This document shows, in pieces, positions 41,257 through 50,027 of a DNA stretch of 54,979 nt (position 1 is its first letter; each line of letters starts with the position of its first letter). Made by a program: the position numbers and the translations under genes. The notes under the pieces are model-generated. The model made no database searches, had not been told where the DNA came from, and saw nothing but the letters and a program-made list of their open reading frames with translations. The stretch spans positions 1 to 54,979 of the forward strand of contig CAYJLB010000010.1 in the NCBI GenBank assembly GCA_964370845.1, in the 5' to 3' direction. This stretch comes from CAYJLB01 sp964370845. Its GTDB lineage: Bacteria > Bacillota > Clostridia > Oscillospirales > Ruminococcaceae.

Positions 41257-44075
41257 TAAACTTTGTCCTCGTCATCTTCGTCATCTTCTTTATCTAAATC
41301 AATATCCTCTTGTTCATCGTCATCATCTTCATCAATTTCTTCTTCATTAGTTTCAGCTAGATTTATAGTTGTTAAATTTTCACTATCACTTGAAAGACTG
41401 TCTAAAATTAACTTTTCAACGGAAGTTATATCATTTTGAGAAGCAACTAGTGGTTTTTCTACATCAGCTTTTTCATCATGCAAAATTTTAAGCAAAGTTT
41501 TTTCACGCTTTTTGTCAATAAAGAAAATTGCTACTACTAAAATTAATCCAAACGCGGACACTGCTATACCTAACAAGAAATAATCTGGTAAAAATTTCAT
41601 TGTAACGGTGTGAGTGCCTTCGGGAACTTCAATTCCTATCATTGCGTCGGCTAACATAATTGGCTCGACTTCCACTCCGTCAACTTTTATTGTCCAACCT
41701 TCTTCATATGGAATTGTTGTGAACATAACTTGGTTTTCTTTTGCTGTAATTTCACCTTCTAAATAAGTTTCAGTGAAGTTTGTAATGTTCCAGCCACCTT
41801 CAGCCAAAGTTGCTACATCTTGTGCCAATAAATCTTCATCTAAATAGTAGAAATACTGGTCTTTCATAAACAATTCGTCATCTGTTAGTTCCATTTCAAA
41901 CTCGATAGTTTCACCCTCGCTAAATCTTCCAAGAGAGATTATGCAATAGTTTTCAGTTTCAAAATAAACTCCGTTAGACTCGCCGTTTACCTTAATATTA
42001 ACTTTTCTTTCATAGCTTGCAGGGAAATATGCGTAGATTTGTTGGTCATTTGGTGCAGTTATGGTCATTATTATGCTAGAATTCCCCTCGGAGGAGGTAG
42101 GAACATATTTATCATGTCCGCTATAATTTGAAACTGTTAAATTATTATAGAAAATATCGTCGATTTTTATATGGTTAAAGTAGGATTTTTGTTCCGAAGA
42201 AACCAATGCACTTAGCAAGCTGTTTTGATTTATGAATGGATTATCTCCTGATAAAATCACGTTTCTAATTGCATCGTCCGCCATATATCCGATTGGAAGT
42301 GCGTCCGCATTTTCATAGACAACAATATCTTGATAACTTAAAAATTGGTCATAATTAAAATCTTCCGAAGTTTTTGAACCAATGTATTTTATACCCAAAA
42401 TATCGTCGGTAAGCATAGTTTGTCCTCGATATTTTGTGTAATGCCCTCTATTTGCGTAACCTAATTCTGCTAGAAAATCAATGGCTTTTGCGTTCATTGT
42501 GGAACTTGAATGGGTGATACCTTTCATTCCAAATGCCATTGCGTCATTTACTGTACGTTGGAAAGTTTTTTCCATTCTAAACAAGCTGTCATCTTGTTCT
42601 TCAACAAGGTCAACCATTTCTCGCCCTGTTTCAATATATCCAACATAACTGCTATAATTACTGTAAACAACGTCGCTGTCTATATCTACAACTGTTTTTA
42701 ATGTGACTAAAAATAGCTCACAACAAACTAAAATTAACAGAGATGCTTTGATATTATAGCTTTTTCCTTTTTTAATCAAGTACAATGCGCCAAAGTATAT
42801 TGCAAGGAAAATAATTGACACTAATATTGCTTCAAAAGGCTGGATATGGTCTAGTCTTTCGCTTTCGATATAGACAACAAATGCTAATGCTCCAAAGAAA
42901 ACTCCACCTAATTGCTTTATGGAAATTCCCTCTATACGCTCAAAAGATTGAGCTGCCATTACAACTAGCAAAAAGCTAAAGATAAAGGAATATCTGAACG
43001 GTAGCCAGTTTGGTGTTTGGAAACCGTGCATTGCCATATCAAGTGGTTTAACGTACATTATTGTAATTAATAATGCTAAAAATAATCCGTTACAAATTTT
43101 TTGTCTTGTTTTAATATTCTTGTTCATAAAATATAGTGGCACAAGAATTATTGTTAAAACACCGCTATATATAAATGGAAGCCCCTCTGGTCTTACTGTA
43201 TCATAAGAAAATGGCATTAACATTGTGAACATATCCACAAGTTCAAACTGTGCTGTTAGTGAGAAATTTGGCGTTGAGAAGTCAAATTTTCCCAGTTGCA
43301 AAGAGTTGTAGACAGGGTATAAAACTACTGCTGCAAACAAAATTGCTACTATTGCTGAAATTGCAAACTTAACAAAAATTGCTATAGTTTTTTTCTTTTC
43401 AGGGCGTTCGTCAATGAAAAAGAAATAGTAAAGGAAATAAAATGCTGTCAAAATACCAACCATATATCCAATATAATAGTTTGCAATAAACATTAGTCCT
43501 AAAGGCAGAACTAGCGGGAACATTTTCCCTTTTTCAATTAATTTTTCCACTCCAACGAAAATTAGGGGAAGATAGATAAGTCCGTCAATCCACATTGGGT
43601 TCATAAGTTGAACTACTGCATAACCGCATAGTGCGTACATTGAGGAGAAAATGAACAAAGTAAAAGTTTTGCTTGTTCTTCTTGTTTTAAGGAAAAATGC
43701 AAAGGTTACAGCGCACGCTCCAAGTTTGCAAAGTTCCATTAATTCAATAGAATATGTCATTATTTCACGGGGGAGAAGTATTGGAATTATTGAAAATGGG
43801 CTTGCTAAATAATAACCAAATATTCCAAACATTTCACCGCTTAAATTCCTACTCCAGCTATAAATAAAACTTCCATCGCCCCAAAATGCGTCACGAAAGG
43901 CTTCGTAATAATACACATATTGTGCATTTAAGTCAAGAACTAATACCGATTCATCTCCAAAAGGGTGAACTCCAAAAAATCCATAGGCTAAAAACATTAT
44001 ACAAAATGGAATTAGGAAAATTATTAGATATGTTTGCTTATCTTTAAACCATTGTGTTCGTAAACTATATTTCAT
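41256..44075 (-). CDS. YfhO-family membrane protein (GT-C-type)
   Basis: The 939-residue protein has about a dozen membrane helices. The first loop, VHPFGDESVLVLDLNAQYVYY, and the PREIMTYSIELMELCK region match YfhO. A large extracytoplasmic domain (about 480-810) ends before a last helix (about 825-845) and a cytosolic tail that is extremely acidic (DEDDDDEQEDIDLDKEDDED-like). YfhO proteins glycosylate cell-surface polymers such as lipoteichoic acid, using lipid-linked sugar made by a GT2 enzyme. The gene overlaps just such a GT2 gene by 11 bases, supporting one pathway. Confidence 0.85.
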   Translation of the reverse strand: MKYSLRTQWFKDKQTYLIIFLIPFCIMFLAYGFFGVHPFGDESVLVLDLNAQYVYYYEAFRDAFWGDGSFIYSWSRNLSGEMFGIFGYYLASPFSIIPILLPREIMTYSIELMELCKLGACAVTFAFFLKTRRTSKTFTLFIFSSMYALCGYAVVQLMNPMWIDGLIYLPLIFVGVEKLIEKGKMFPLVLPLGLMFIANYYIGYMVGILTAFYFLYYFFFIDERPEKKKTIAIFVKFAISAIVAILFAAVVLYPVYNSLQLGKFDFSTPNFSLTAQFELVDMFTMLMPFSYDTVRPEGLPFIYSGVLTIILVPLYFMNKNIKTRQKICNGLFLALLITIMYVKPLDMAMHGFQTPNWLPFRYSFIFSFLLVVMAAQSFERIEGISIKQLGGVFFGALAFVVYIESERLDHIQPFEAILVSIIFLAIYFGALYLIKKGKSYNIKASLLILVCCELFLVTLKTVVDIDSDVVYSNYSSYVGYIETGREMVDLVEEQDDSLFRMEKTFQRTVNDAMAFGMKGITHSSSTMNAKAIDFLAELGYANRGHYTKYRGQTMLTDDILGIKYIGSKTSEDFNYDQFLSYQDIVVYENADALPIGYMADDAIRNVILSGDNPFINQNSLLSALVSSEQKSYFNHIKIDDIFYNNLTVSNYSGHDKYVPTSSEGNSSIIMTITAPNDQQIYAYFPASYERKVNIKVNGESNGVYFETENYCIISLGRFSEGETIEFEMELTDDELFMKDQYFYYLDEDLLAQDVATLAEGGWNITNFTETYLEGEITAKENQVMFTTIPYEEGWTIKVDGVEVEPIMLADAMIGIEVPEGTHTVTMKFLPDYFLLGIAVSAFGLILVVAIFFIDKKREKTLLKILHDEKADVEKPLVASQNDITSVEKLILDSLSSDSENLTTINLAETNEEEIDEDDDDEQEDIDLDKEDDEDDEDKV

Positions 44076-45009
44076 CTGTTTTTTTCGTCCTTTCTGTTTT
44101 TATTAGGTCGGAAACTATATACCGTGGTCGATTTTTTATCTCCTCATAAATTTTTGAGAGATAAAATCCTATTACACCAAGGCTAAACATTATTATACTG
44201 CTTGTTAATAATTGAAGAATTATTACAGTTGTAAAACCTTCTAGTGAGTTGCCAAGTATCCAATTTACAAAAGTAAATCCACCAAGGACTACTGAAATTA
44301 TCAATAACAAAAATCCAAAAAAGGTTACAATTTGCATTGGACTGCTTGTAAAAGAGGTAATTGAGTTTATTGCGTACTTAAATAGACCAGTGAAGGACCA
44401 TTTTGTTTCGCCGATTTCTCTTTTTGCAACTACAAACTCTACTTTTTCTTTTTTATAGCCTACCCAACTTGACATTGCGCGGAAAAAAGTTAGTCTTTCA
44501 GGCATTTCGTTAATTGAATTAACAACCTTTTTATCCATTAGTTTAAAATCTGAAGAACTTTTCATATCAAGTTTCGAAGTTTTCATAATTATGGAATAAA
44601 ACATACTTGCGAAAATTTTGTAGACAGCGCTTTCTTTTCCACGGTCAGCTTTTACTCCCTCGACTATATCCACATCGTTATTCTTCCAAATTTTATACAT
44701 TTTAACCACAGTTTCCGGTGGGTGTTGCAAGTCGCAGTCCATTACGACTACTGCGTCGCCTTTTGCGTGTTTAAGTCCTGCAAAAACTGCACTTTCTTTA
44801 CCGAAATTTCTGCTAAAATTAATTGCATTTACATTAGGATAAATTTTTGAGGCTTCCACCAATTTCTCCCAAGTTGTATCTTTTGAACCGTCATTTACAA
44901 AAACGAAATCAAAGTCAATTTCCGCTTCTTTCATTATATCTGAGATAACTTTACATGTATTTAGAATATTTCCTTCTTCATTATAAGCTGGAATTACTAT
45001 AGATAGCAC
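44065..45009 (-). CDS. GT2 glycosyltransferase (GtrB/DPM1-like) for lipid-linked sugar
   Basis: The N-terminal GT-A domain has SIVIPAYNEEGNI, the nucleotide-sugar DXD-type segment MDCDLQHPPE and ETKWSF. Two C-terminal membrane helices (about residues 215-275) fit the polyprenyl-phosphate glycosyltransferase layout. It should move a sugar from UDP-sugar to undecaprenyl phosphate for use by the overlapping YfhO. The start is GTG at 45009, five bases after GGAGGG; an upstream TTG frame is rejected because it contains that site. 314 aa. Confidence 0.9.
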   Translation of the reverse strand: MLSIVIPAYNEEGNILNTCKVISDIMKEAEIDFDFVFVNDGSKDTTWEKLVEASKIYPNVNAINFSRNFGKESAVFAGLKHAKGDAVVVMDCDLQHPPETVVKMYKIWKNNDVDIVEGVKADRGKESAVYKIFASMFYSIIMKTSKLDMKSSSDFKLMDKKVVNSINEMPERLTFFRAMSSWVGYKKEKVEFVVAKREIGETKWSFTGLFKYAINSITSFTSSPMQIVTFFGFLLLIISVVLGGFTFVNWILGNSLEGFTTVIILQLLTSSIIMFSLGVIGFYLSKIYEEIKNRPRYIVSDLIKTERTKKTDEI

Positions 45010-45056
45010 TTTATCCCTCCTAGTTAAATATTTTACGCCATTACATACCAAATTAC

Positions 45057-45085
45057 ATTATACTTCTTTTCACAAACATTGTCAA
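45057..45085 (-). promoter_or_regulatory. Promoter of the GT2-YfhO operon
   Basis: Consensus TTGACA (45080-45085) and TATAAT (45057-45062) on the minus strand with a 17-base spacer. Confidence 0.9.
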
Positions 45086-45151
45086 ATTTTTCTTTTTTTC
45101 ATATAATATTTATTGTGGGGTGGTTTTGTTTTGATAAATCGCAAAGCTTTT

Positions 45152-45390
45152 CGGGAGGGCGTGGAAACCCTCCCTTACAAAAATCCGATAATTTTAACCT
45201 ACGGACGACCACAGGTCGCCCCTACAACAAAATCCGACCTCGCAGAAACAAAACTATCCTTTTGCACTTAGTATGGTGCGGGTATGGATGCAACGTCACG
45301 TTGCCCTCGTGGGTAGTACGTTTCTCATTTTACAACATAAAAACGCGGGCATGGATGCAACGTCACGTTGCCCCCGCCGTCACGTTGCCT
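45152..45390. repeat. REP and palindromic-unit cluster upstream of the GT2 operon
   Basis: REP 45152-45178 (GGGAGGG class), REP 45202-45225 (GGACGACC class), a CGCAGAAACAAAAC unit ending in GCAACGTCACGTTGC (45237-45306), a second subtype (CTCGTGGGTAGTACG..., 45307-45376) with the same palindrome, and a duplicated half CGTCACGTTGCC to 45390. These units do not abut a stop codon. No gene is present. Confidence 0.8.
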
Positions 45391-45392
45391 GC

Positions 45393-45680
45393 CCGTAAAA
45401 ATAAAAACAAAATAGTTTTTATTTTTACTACTTTACTCGTCGCAAAAAAATTATCTCTACTGTTTCTTCTGTTTATGCTTTTCTATTTGTTAATCTTTTC
45501 CTCTTTCGTGATTTTTTTGCGACTTTTAGGCTTTTACTTTGTTCGCTTGCTGTTTTTGAGTGATTGTTTTTCATTGGAGTATTTCGCTTCTGCGGAAGCG
45601 ACTTAGTGGCTCTGCCCCCAAGACCCCCGCAAGCCTTTAAAAATGCTTGACCGAAACTTTTAGTTTGTGTAATTTCTGCT
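45393..45680 (+). repeat. Composite structured repeat, copy B
   Basis: 14-bp-arm hairpin (45395-45428); GTCGCAAAAAAA (45439-45450) pairing with TTTTTTTGCGAC (45512-45523), one pair longer on both sides than copy A; CGCTTC-TGCG-GAAGCG (45585-45600); and the CAAGC...GCTTG hairpin (45630-45649) with one mismatch. Long apparent frames through it are fortuitous. Confidence 0.75.
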
Positions 45681-45682
45681 TT

Positions 45683-45830
45683 TGCTATCTTTGGTAAATG
45701 CACTTTGTAGGATTTTACGTCTTTTTCACAGCAGTTTTAAGGTGAAAAAGTTTCGCCCGCTTGGCGAAAAGCTAAAATCCGGAGAATATGAAAAATCTTT
45801 GATTTTTTATATTCTTTGACCTCGTGGGCA
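45683..45830 (+). repeat. Three-way-junction palindromic repeat, copy 2
   Basis: Inverted, near-identical copy of 9523-9660, including the GGATTTTA/TAAAATCC closing stem and both inner stems. It joins directly to a stop-adjacent-type unit, as copy 1 does, so the two elements move or spread together. Confidence 0.85.
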
Positions 45831-45890
45831 ATACGTTTCCTATTTCACAATGTACAAACGCGGGCATGGATGCAACGTCACGTTGCCGCC
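45831..45890 (+). repeat. Palindromic unit forming the 5' leader of the next gene
   Basis: Subtype with CTCGTGGGCAATACG, ending in GCGGGCATGGATGCAACGTC...GTTGCCGC (45860-45890). It ends one base before the AGGAGG of the 128-residue protein. Confidence 0.75.
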
Positions 45891-45905
45891 AGGAGGTGTT
45901 TTTTT

Positions 45906-46292
45906 ATGGAAAATTTATCAGTTGAACAATTATCTGCTCTTTCTTCACTAAATGAAAGTGAAAAATACATCTACTTCGTTATGGCTAGTTTATGTTTATC
46001 CCTTAAAACTATTGATAACCAAAAAAAACTTGTCATTAACCCTGAAAATTCTTCCCTGCAAACAGAAGAATTCCCTTTATCTTTAACAGGGAATTTATTA
46101 AATCTCTCTACAGCTATTTATTTTTATTATTTAACAAAATCTACATATATAAACAATGAAAATAAAGAAAACCGCTCACCATATTTGAATTATACGGCAA
46201 GCGGTTTAGTTTTAATTGCTACTTTTATTAGGCTTTACGATATTTTTTATTCCAAAGAAAATGGAGAAAATCCCGTTATTACTGCCCCATAA
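45906..46292 (+). CDS. Hypothetical small membrane protein (128 aa)
   Basis: I do not recognise the family. The start MENLSVEQLSALSSLNESEK follows a perfect AGGAGG by nine bases; the longer open frame upstream is repeat sequence. Two hydrophobic segments are seen (about residues 57-76 and 95-113) around a basic loop, so it is probably a two-helix membrane protein. It converges with the next gene, two bases apart, and no promoter other than sequence within the repeats is evident. Confidence 0.65.
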   Translation: MENLSVEQLSALSSLNESEKYIYFVMASLCLSLKTIDNQKKLVINPENSSLQTEEFPLSLTGNLLNLSTAIYFYYLTKSTYINNENKENRSPYLNYTASGLVLIATFIRLYDIFYSKENGENPVITAP

Positions 46293-46294
46293 AA

Positions 46295-47122
46295 TTATTC
46301 ATACAAGAAAAGAAGTAAATCCTTTTCTATATCTTCAATCTTTGTGATTTGCACAGGCTCGTTTGGATATTGATAGCTAAGTTCATTATCACTTACCCAG
46401 CTTATCACAGGCACAGAGCTATCTCCTCGACCTTTTGCATAGGAAACTCGACGTTCCATTGAACTTTCCACCAAAGTGAAAGAGGAATATTCTTTGTCCA
46501 TATTATTAGGTACAACGTAAACTTCCACTCGACCTAGGGATTTATCAATTACGTCTTCTACATAAAAACGGTAGCTTCCATCGGGGGAAATTGTGGAATA
46601 ATTTATCCTGTCAATAACTTGGGTTGAGTAATATTCCATTATTTCGCTGTCATTTTTTACGTCTTTTGTCAAAATTGTTGTTTCAACAGAACTTCCGAAC
46701 AATAAATTGACAATTAACAAGGACAAAGTCCCAAGAACGTACATTAAAATATAAATTGCAGCAAGGACAGTTTTGAGCGTTTCTTGTGTCCTACAAATAA
46801 TAAAAATTATTATTGACGTTACAAGGAAAGGTACTGGAACGATTAAATTATCCAAATTCATTACAAATATTAAAAATCCAGCGGGTAAGGCGAGCATTGC
46901 TACAATTCCCGTTATAATTTCTTTCCTCGTATAAAGCATTATAAGTAAAAATAATGCGTTCACCACAATAAATGTAAGCAAAAATAAAAATGGATTATGC
47001 ACATCTATTGTATATAAAAATGAATTTTGTGAAAACCACACTAAAATAAATAAATATGGTATAGATAGCAAAGAAATCCCTGTTTTAAACCATCTATTGC
47101 TAATTATTTTTTCTAAATTCAA
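46295..47122 (-). CDS. Hypothetical membrane protein with C-terminal extracytoplasmic domain
   Basis: The 275-residue protein has five or six membrane helices in the first 150 residues and a soluble C-terminal domain (ISPDGSYRFYVEDVIDKSLG, VISWVSDNELSY) reminiscent of beta-propeller-like 'SPDG' repeats. Family not recognised. The start is TTG, eleven bases after GAGAGG. It follows pgsA by 43 bp and is probably in the rimO-pgsA operon. Confidence 0.65.
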   Translation of the reverse strand: MNLEKIISNRWFKTGISLLSIPYLFILVWFSQNSFLYTIDVHNPFLFLLTFIVVNALFLLIMLYTRKEIITGIVAMLALPAGFLIFVMNLDNLIVPVPFLVTSIIIFIICRTQETLKTVLAAIYILMYVLGTLSLLIVNLLFGSSVETTILTKDVKNDSEIMEYYSTQVIDRINYSTISPDGSYRFYVEDVIDKSLGRVEVYVVPNNMDKEYSSFTLVESSMERRVSYAKGRGDSSVPVISWVSDNELSYQYPNEPVQITKIEDIEKDLLLFLYE

Positions 47123-47165
47123 AAAACCAAGTCCTCTCTTTTGCTATTTTCGAAGTTAAGACAAT

Positions 47166-47735
47166 CTACTCTTTTGGGTTAATAAAATTTTTGTACGACA
47201 TTAAATATTGAAACCCAGAAATTATGGTAAGTATTGTCGATAACCATATAAGTATACCATAAATTAGAAAATTGTCAAATGGAAATGTTATAAGTAAGTT
47301 AATTTCTAGCCCTGCAAGGACTAAAATTGCCACTATTGAAACCATTGTAACAGCTGTTTTTATTTTTCCCATAAAAGCGGCTGCAATGACTTCGCCACCC
47401 TCTTTATTCGCTACAAGTCGCAAAGATGTCACCATAAACTCACGAGTTAAAATTATTATCACTGGGATTGAGGATATAAAGTCTAGTTGCACAAAGGCGA
47501 TTATTGCCGCCATAACCAAAACTTTATCCGCTAATGGATCAAGGAATTTCCCAAAATTTGTGATTAAATTATATTTTCTTGCAATATATCCGTCTAGTGC
47601 GTCTGTTATTGATGCAAATGCAAACACTGCTAACGCAAAAAAGTAATTATATGGAATATCTGGCATAAACAAAAATATCAAAAACACTGGTATCAATAAA
47701 ACCCTAAGTATAGTAAGTTTATTCGCTAAATTCAT
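47166..47735 (-). CDS. pgsA: CDP-diacylglycerol--glycerol-3-phosphate 3-phosphatidyltransferase
   Basis: PgsA makes phosphatidylglycerol phosphate, the precursor of phosphatidylglycerol and cardiolipin, at the membrane. The full CDP-alcohol phosphotransferase motif is present: Asp48-Gly49, Ala52-Arg53, Gly62, Asp66 and Asp70. The 189-residue length and about five helices fit. ATG with AAAGGT. The rimO-pgsA order is common in Firmicutes, usually next to recA as here. Confidence 0.95.
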   Translation of the reverse strand: MNLANKLTILRVLLIPVFLIFLFMPDIPYNYFFALAVFAFASITDALDGYIARKYNLITNFGKFLDPLADKVLVMAAIIAFVQLDFISSIPVIIILTREFMVTSLRLVANKEGGEVIAAAFMGKIKTAVTMVSIVAILVLAGLEINLLITFPFDNFLIYGILIWLSTILTIISGFQYLMSYKNFINPKE

Positions 47736-47773
47736 AATTTTTTAGTACCTTTCATATAAAGCTTTTTGGGGAA

Positions 47774-49105
47774 TTATTCCTCTACTACAACTCCGATTAG
47801 GTCATAGTCTAGTACATCTACAATCTCGACGTCAACAAATTCGCCTAAAGTTAGGCTTCTTTCCGCTGAGAAAAAGATTTTTCCGTCAATTTCAGGTGTA
47901 TCTGCGTAACTTCTTCCAAAGAAACATTCTGCAAATTCGTCAAAGCCTTCTACAACGCAAGTTACAACATTTCCGACTTTATTTTGGTTAACTTCTTCCG
48001 TTATAAGCAGTTGTGTTTCCATTATAACTTCTGCCCTGCGATTTTTTACTTCTTCCTCAATTTGGTCAGGGAATGTTGCAGCTGGAGTGCCTTCTTCCGC
48101 TGAATATGGGAAACAGCCTAGTCTATCAATTTTTACTTCTTTTACAAATTCGCAAAGTTCTTCAAATTGCTCATTTGTTTCTCCTGGAAAGCCTACAATT
48201 AAGGTTGAACGAATAACAATTCCCTCAATTTTTTCACGGAGTTTTGCAAAAAGATTTACTAGATATTCTTTGTTGCCACGTCTATTCATTCGCTTTAAAA
48301 CTTCGCTATTACAGTGTTGAATTGGTATATCAAGGTAGTTTGCTATCTTTTCTTCCTTTGCAATAACATCAATTAATTCGTCATCAATTCGTTCAGGGTA
48401 ACAATATAAGACCCTAACCCAAACTAATTCCTCAATCTTACATAGCTCGGTTAAGAGTTGTGGCAAGCTACCTTTTCCGTACAAATCTTCACCATATCTA
48501 GTAGTGTCTTGGGCGATTAAAATAAGCTCTTTTATACCGTGTTTAGCAAGCCATTTTGCTTCGCTTACAATACTTTCCAATGTTCTACTTCTAAAATTAC
48601 CTCTTATTGACGGAATTGCACAGTAAGTACATCTGTTTGAACAGCCTTCCGCAATTTTCACATAGGCAAAAGTGGGTGAGGTGGAAACTATTCTTTTTCG
48701 GTCAATATCAAGGCTTTCGATTTCGCCAAAAGCACATTCTTTTTCGCCTTTTACAGCTTTTTCTATTACAGTATGAAGCTTTTCATACCCTCCTAAACCG
48801 ATTACGCCGTCAATTTCGGGAATTTCTTTCATTATTTCTTCTTTATAACGTTGCGCCATACAGCCTGTAACGATTACACCTTTAATTCGTCCTTCTTCTT
48901 TTAAGGTGCAAAATTCAAGGATAGTTTCTATTGCTTCTTGTTTTGCGGACTCAATAAAACCGCATGTATTTATTATTACAACCTCTGCCAAAGCGGCATC
49001 GGCAACTAATTCAAATCCTTTTTCCCTTAAATCATAAAGTGCTTGTTCGGCGTCTACTAAATTTTTCGAACAACCAAGGGAAACCATTCCTACTTTTATT
49101 GCCAT
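47774..49105 (-). CDS. rimO: Ribosomal protein S12 methylthiotransferase
   Basis: RimO adds a methylthio group to the conserved aspartate of ribosomal protein S12. Seen: UPF0004 domain with Cys12, Cys48 and Cys82 for the auxiliary cluster; radical-SAM CX3CX2C as Cys155, Cys159, Cys162 in GCSNRCTYC; and a C-terminal TRAM domain. The text VSLGCSKNLVDAE and INTCGFIESAKQEAIE separates RimO from MiaB. An open frame reaches 49147, but AAAGGATTTG lies just before the ATG at 49105 (443 aa). Confidence 0.95.
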   Translation of the reverse strand: MAIKVGMVSLGCSKNLVDAEQALYDLREKGFELVADAALAEVVIINTCGFIESAKQEAIETILEFCTLKEEGRIKGVIVTGCMAQRYKEEIMKEIPEIDGVIGLGGYEKLHTVIEKAVKGEKECAFGEIESLDIDRKRIVSTSPTFAYVKIAEGCSNRCTYCAIPSIRGNFRSRTLESIVSEAKWLAKHGIKELILIAQDTTRYGEDLYGKGSLPQLLTELCKIEELVWVRVLYCYPERIDDELIDVIAKEEKIANYLDIPIQHCNSEVLKRMNRRGNKEYLVNLFAKLREKIEGIVIRSTLIVGFPGETNEQFEELCEFVKEVKIDRLGCFPYSAEEGTPAATFPDQIEEEVKNRRAEVIMETQLLITEEVNQNKVGNVVTCVVEGFDEFAECFFGRSYADTPEIDGKIFFSAERSLTLGEFVDVEIVDVLDYDLIGVVVEE

Positions 49106-49151
49106 TTTTTTGTCAAATCCTTTCTTAATTCGTGACTTTTGCGACATTTAT

Positions 49152-49386
49152 CGGACAAGGGCAAGCCTTGTACCTACAATTGTAATTTACGGGAGGGCGT
49201 GGAAACCCTCCCCTACAAAATCCGACCTCGCAGAAACAAAATTATCCTATCGCTTTATGTTTAGTGCGGGCATGTCAGCGGGGACACCCCGCAGGTCGCC
49301 CCTACAGCAAAATCCGACCTCGCGGGTAGAAATTCTCCAATTTTACAACGTAAAAACGCGAGCATGGATGCAACGTCACGTTGCTA
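49152..49386. repeat. REP and palindromic-unit cluster between rimO and recX
   Basis: REP 49152-49177 (GGACAAGG class), REP 49190-49216 (GGGAGGG class), a unit 49226-49292 ending GCGGGG-ACA-CCCCGC, half a REP (49293-49305, GGTCGCCCCTAC), then a unit ending in GCAACGTCACGTTGC (49370-49384), two bases from the recX stop codon. No gene here. Confidence 0.85.
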
Positions 49387-50025
49387 TCATTCATCAAATT
49401 CTGCTATATCATCTTGAAGTGAATATTCTTTCAACGCAGTTTTCACCTCATCATAGCTATAACCTTGCCTTAACAACGCATTTACAACCTTTCGATTGCC
49501 CTTTTCATCTCCCAAATATCGTGCATATTTCCTATCGATAAGCTCTATCAATCGCTCGCCTTTTTCCTCGTCATACATCTCTAAAACTTCCGCTATTATT
49601 TCGTCGGACAAGCCTTTTTGTTTCATCAAAAATTTTGCTTTTCTGCTCCCTACTTTTTTTACTTCAAAGAGGGTTCGTCCTAGTTTTTTTCCGTATTCAT
49701 AGTCATTTACATAACCTAAATCCACTACTTTTTGTAATATTTCAAGGCAAATTTCCTCGTTGTAATTTCTTTTCAGCTTATCAAACAACTCTTTATAGGA
49801 ATGGTCACGATATTCAAGCAGGTACAATGCACGTTCTCTTGCTTTTCTCAAGTCATTTTGGTAGACAATTTCTTCCATTGCTGAGGTAGGAATTTTCACA
49901 CCTTCTTTAAGGGAGAAACTATCTATTACGGATAAATGCCAATACATTCTGTCATTATTATCAAAAATTATACAGTAAGTTTTACCTTTATACTTTTCAA
50001 TAGTGACAATTTCTAAGAATTCCAT
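49387..50025 (-). CDS. recX: Regulatory protein RecX
   Basis: RecX binds RecA filaments and limits recombinase activity. The 212-residue, all-helical protein has the RecX repeats, for example ALYLLEYRDHSYKELFDKLK and VVNALLRQGYSYDEVKTAL. Its ATG is two bases after the recA stop with no separate ribosome binding site, so it is translationally coupled to recA. Confidence 0.93.
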   Translation of the reverse strand: MEFLEIVTIEKYKGKTYCIIFDNNDRMYWHLSVIDSFSLKEGVKIPTSAMEEIVYQNDLRKARERALYLLEYRDHSYKELFDKLKRNYNEEICLEILQKVVDLGYVNDYEYGKKLGRTLFEVKKVGSRKAKFLMKQKGLSDEIIAEVLEMYDEEKGERLIELIDRKYARYLGDEKGNRKVVNALLRQGYSYDEVKTALKEYSLQDDIAEFDE

Positions 50026-50027
50026 AA

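Noticed and set aside
45079..45606. Long open frame of 175 codons upstream of the GT2 operon
   Set aside because: It is read entirely through REP and composite-repeat sequence, has no ribosome binding site and no protein-like pattern.
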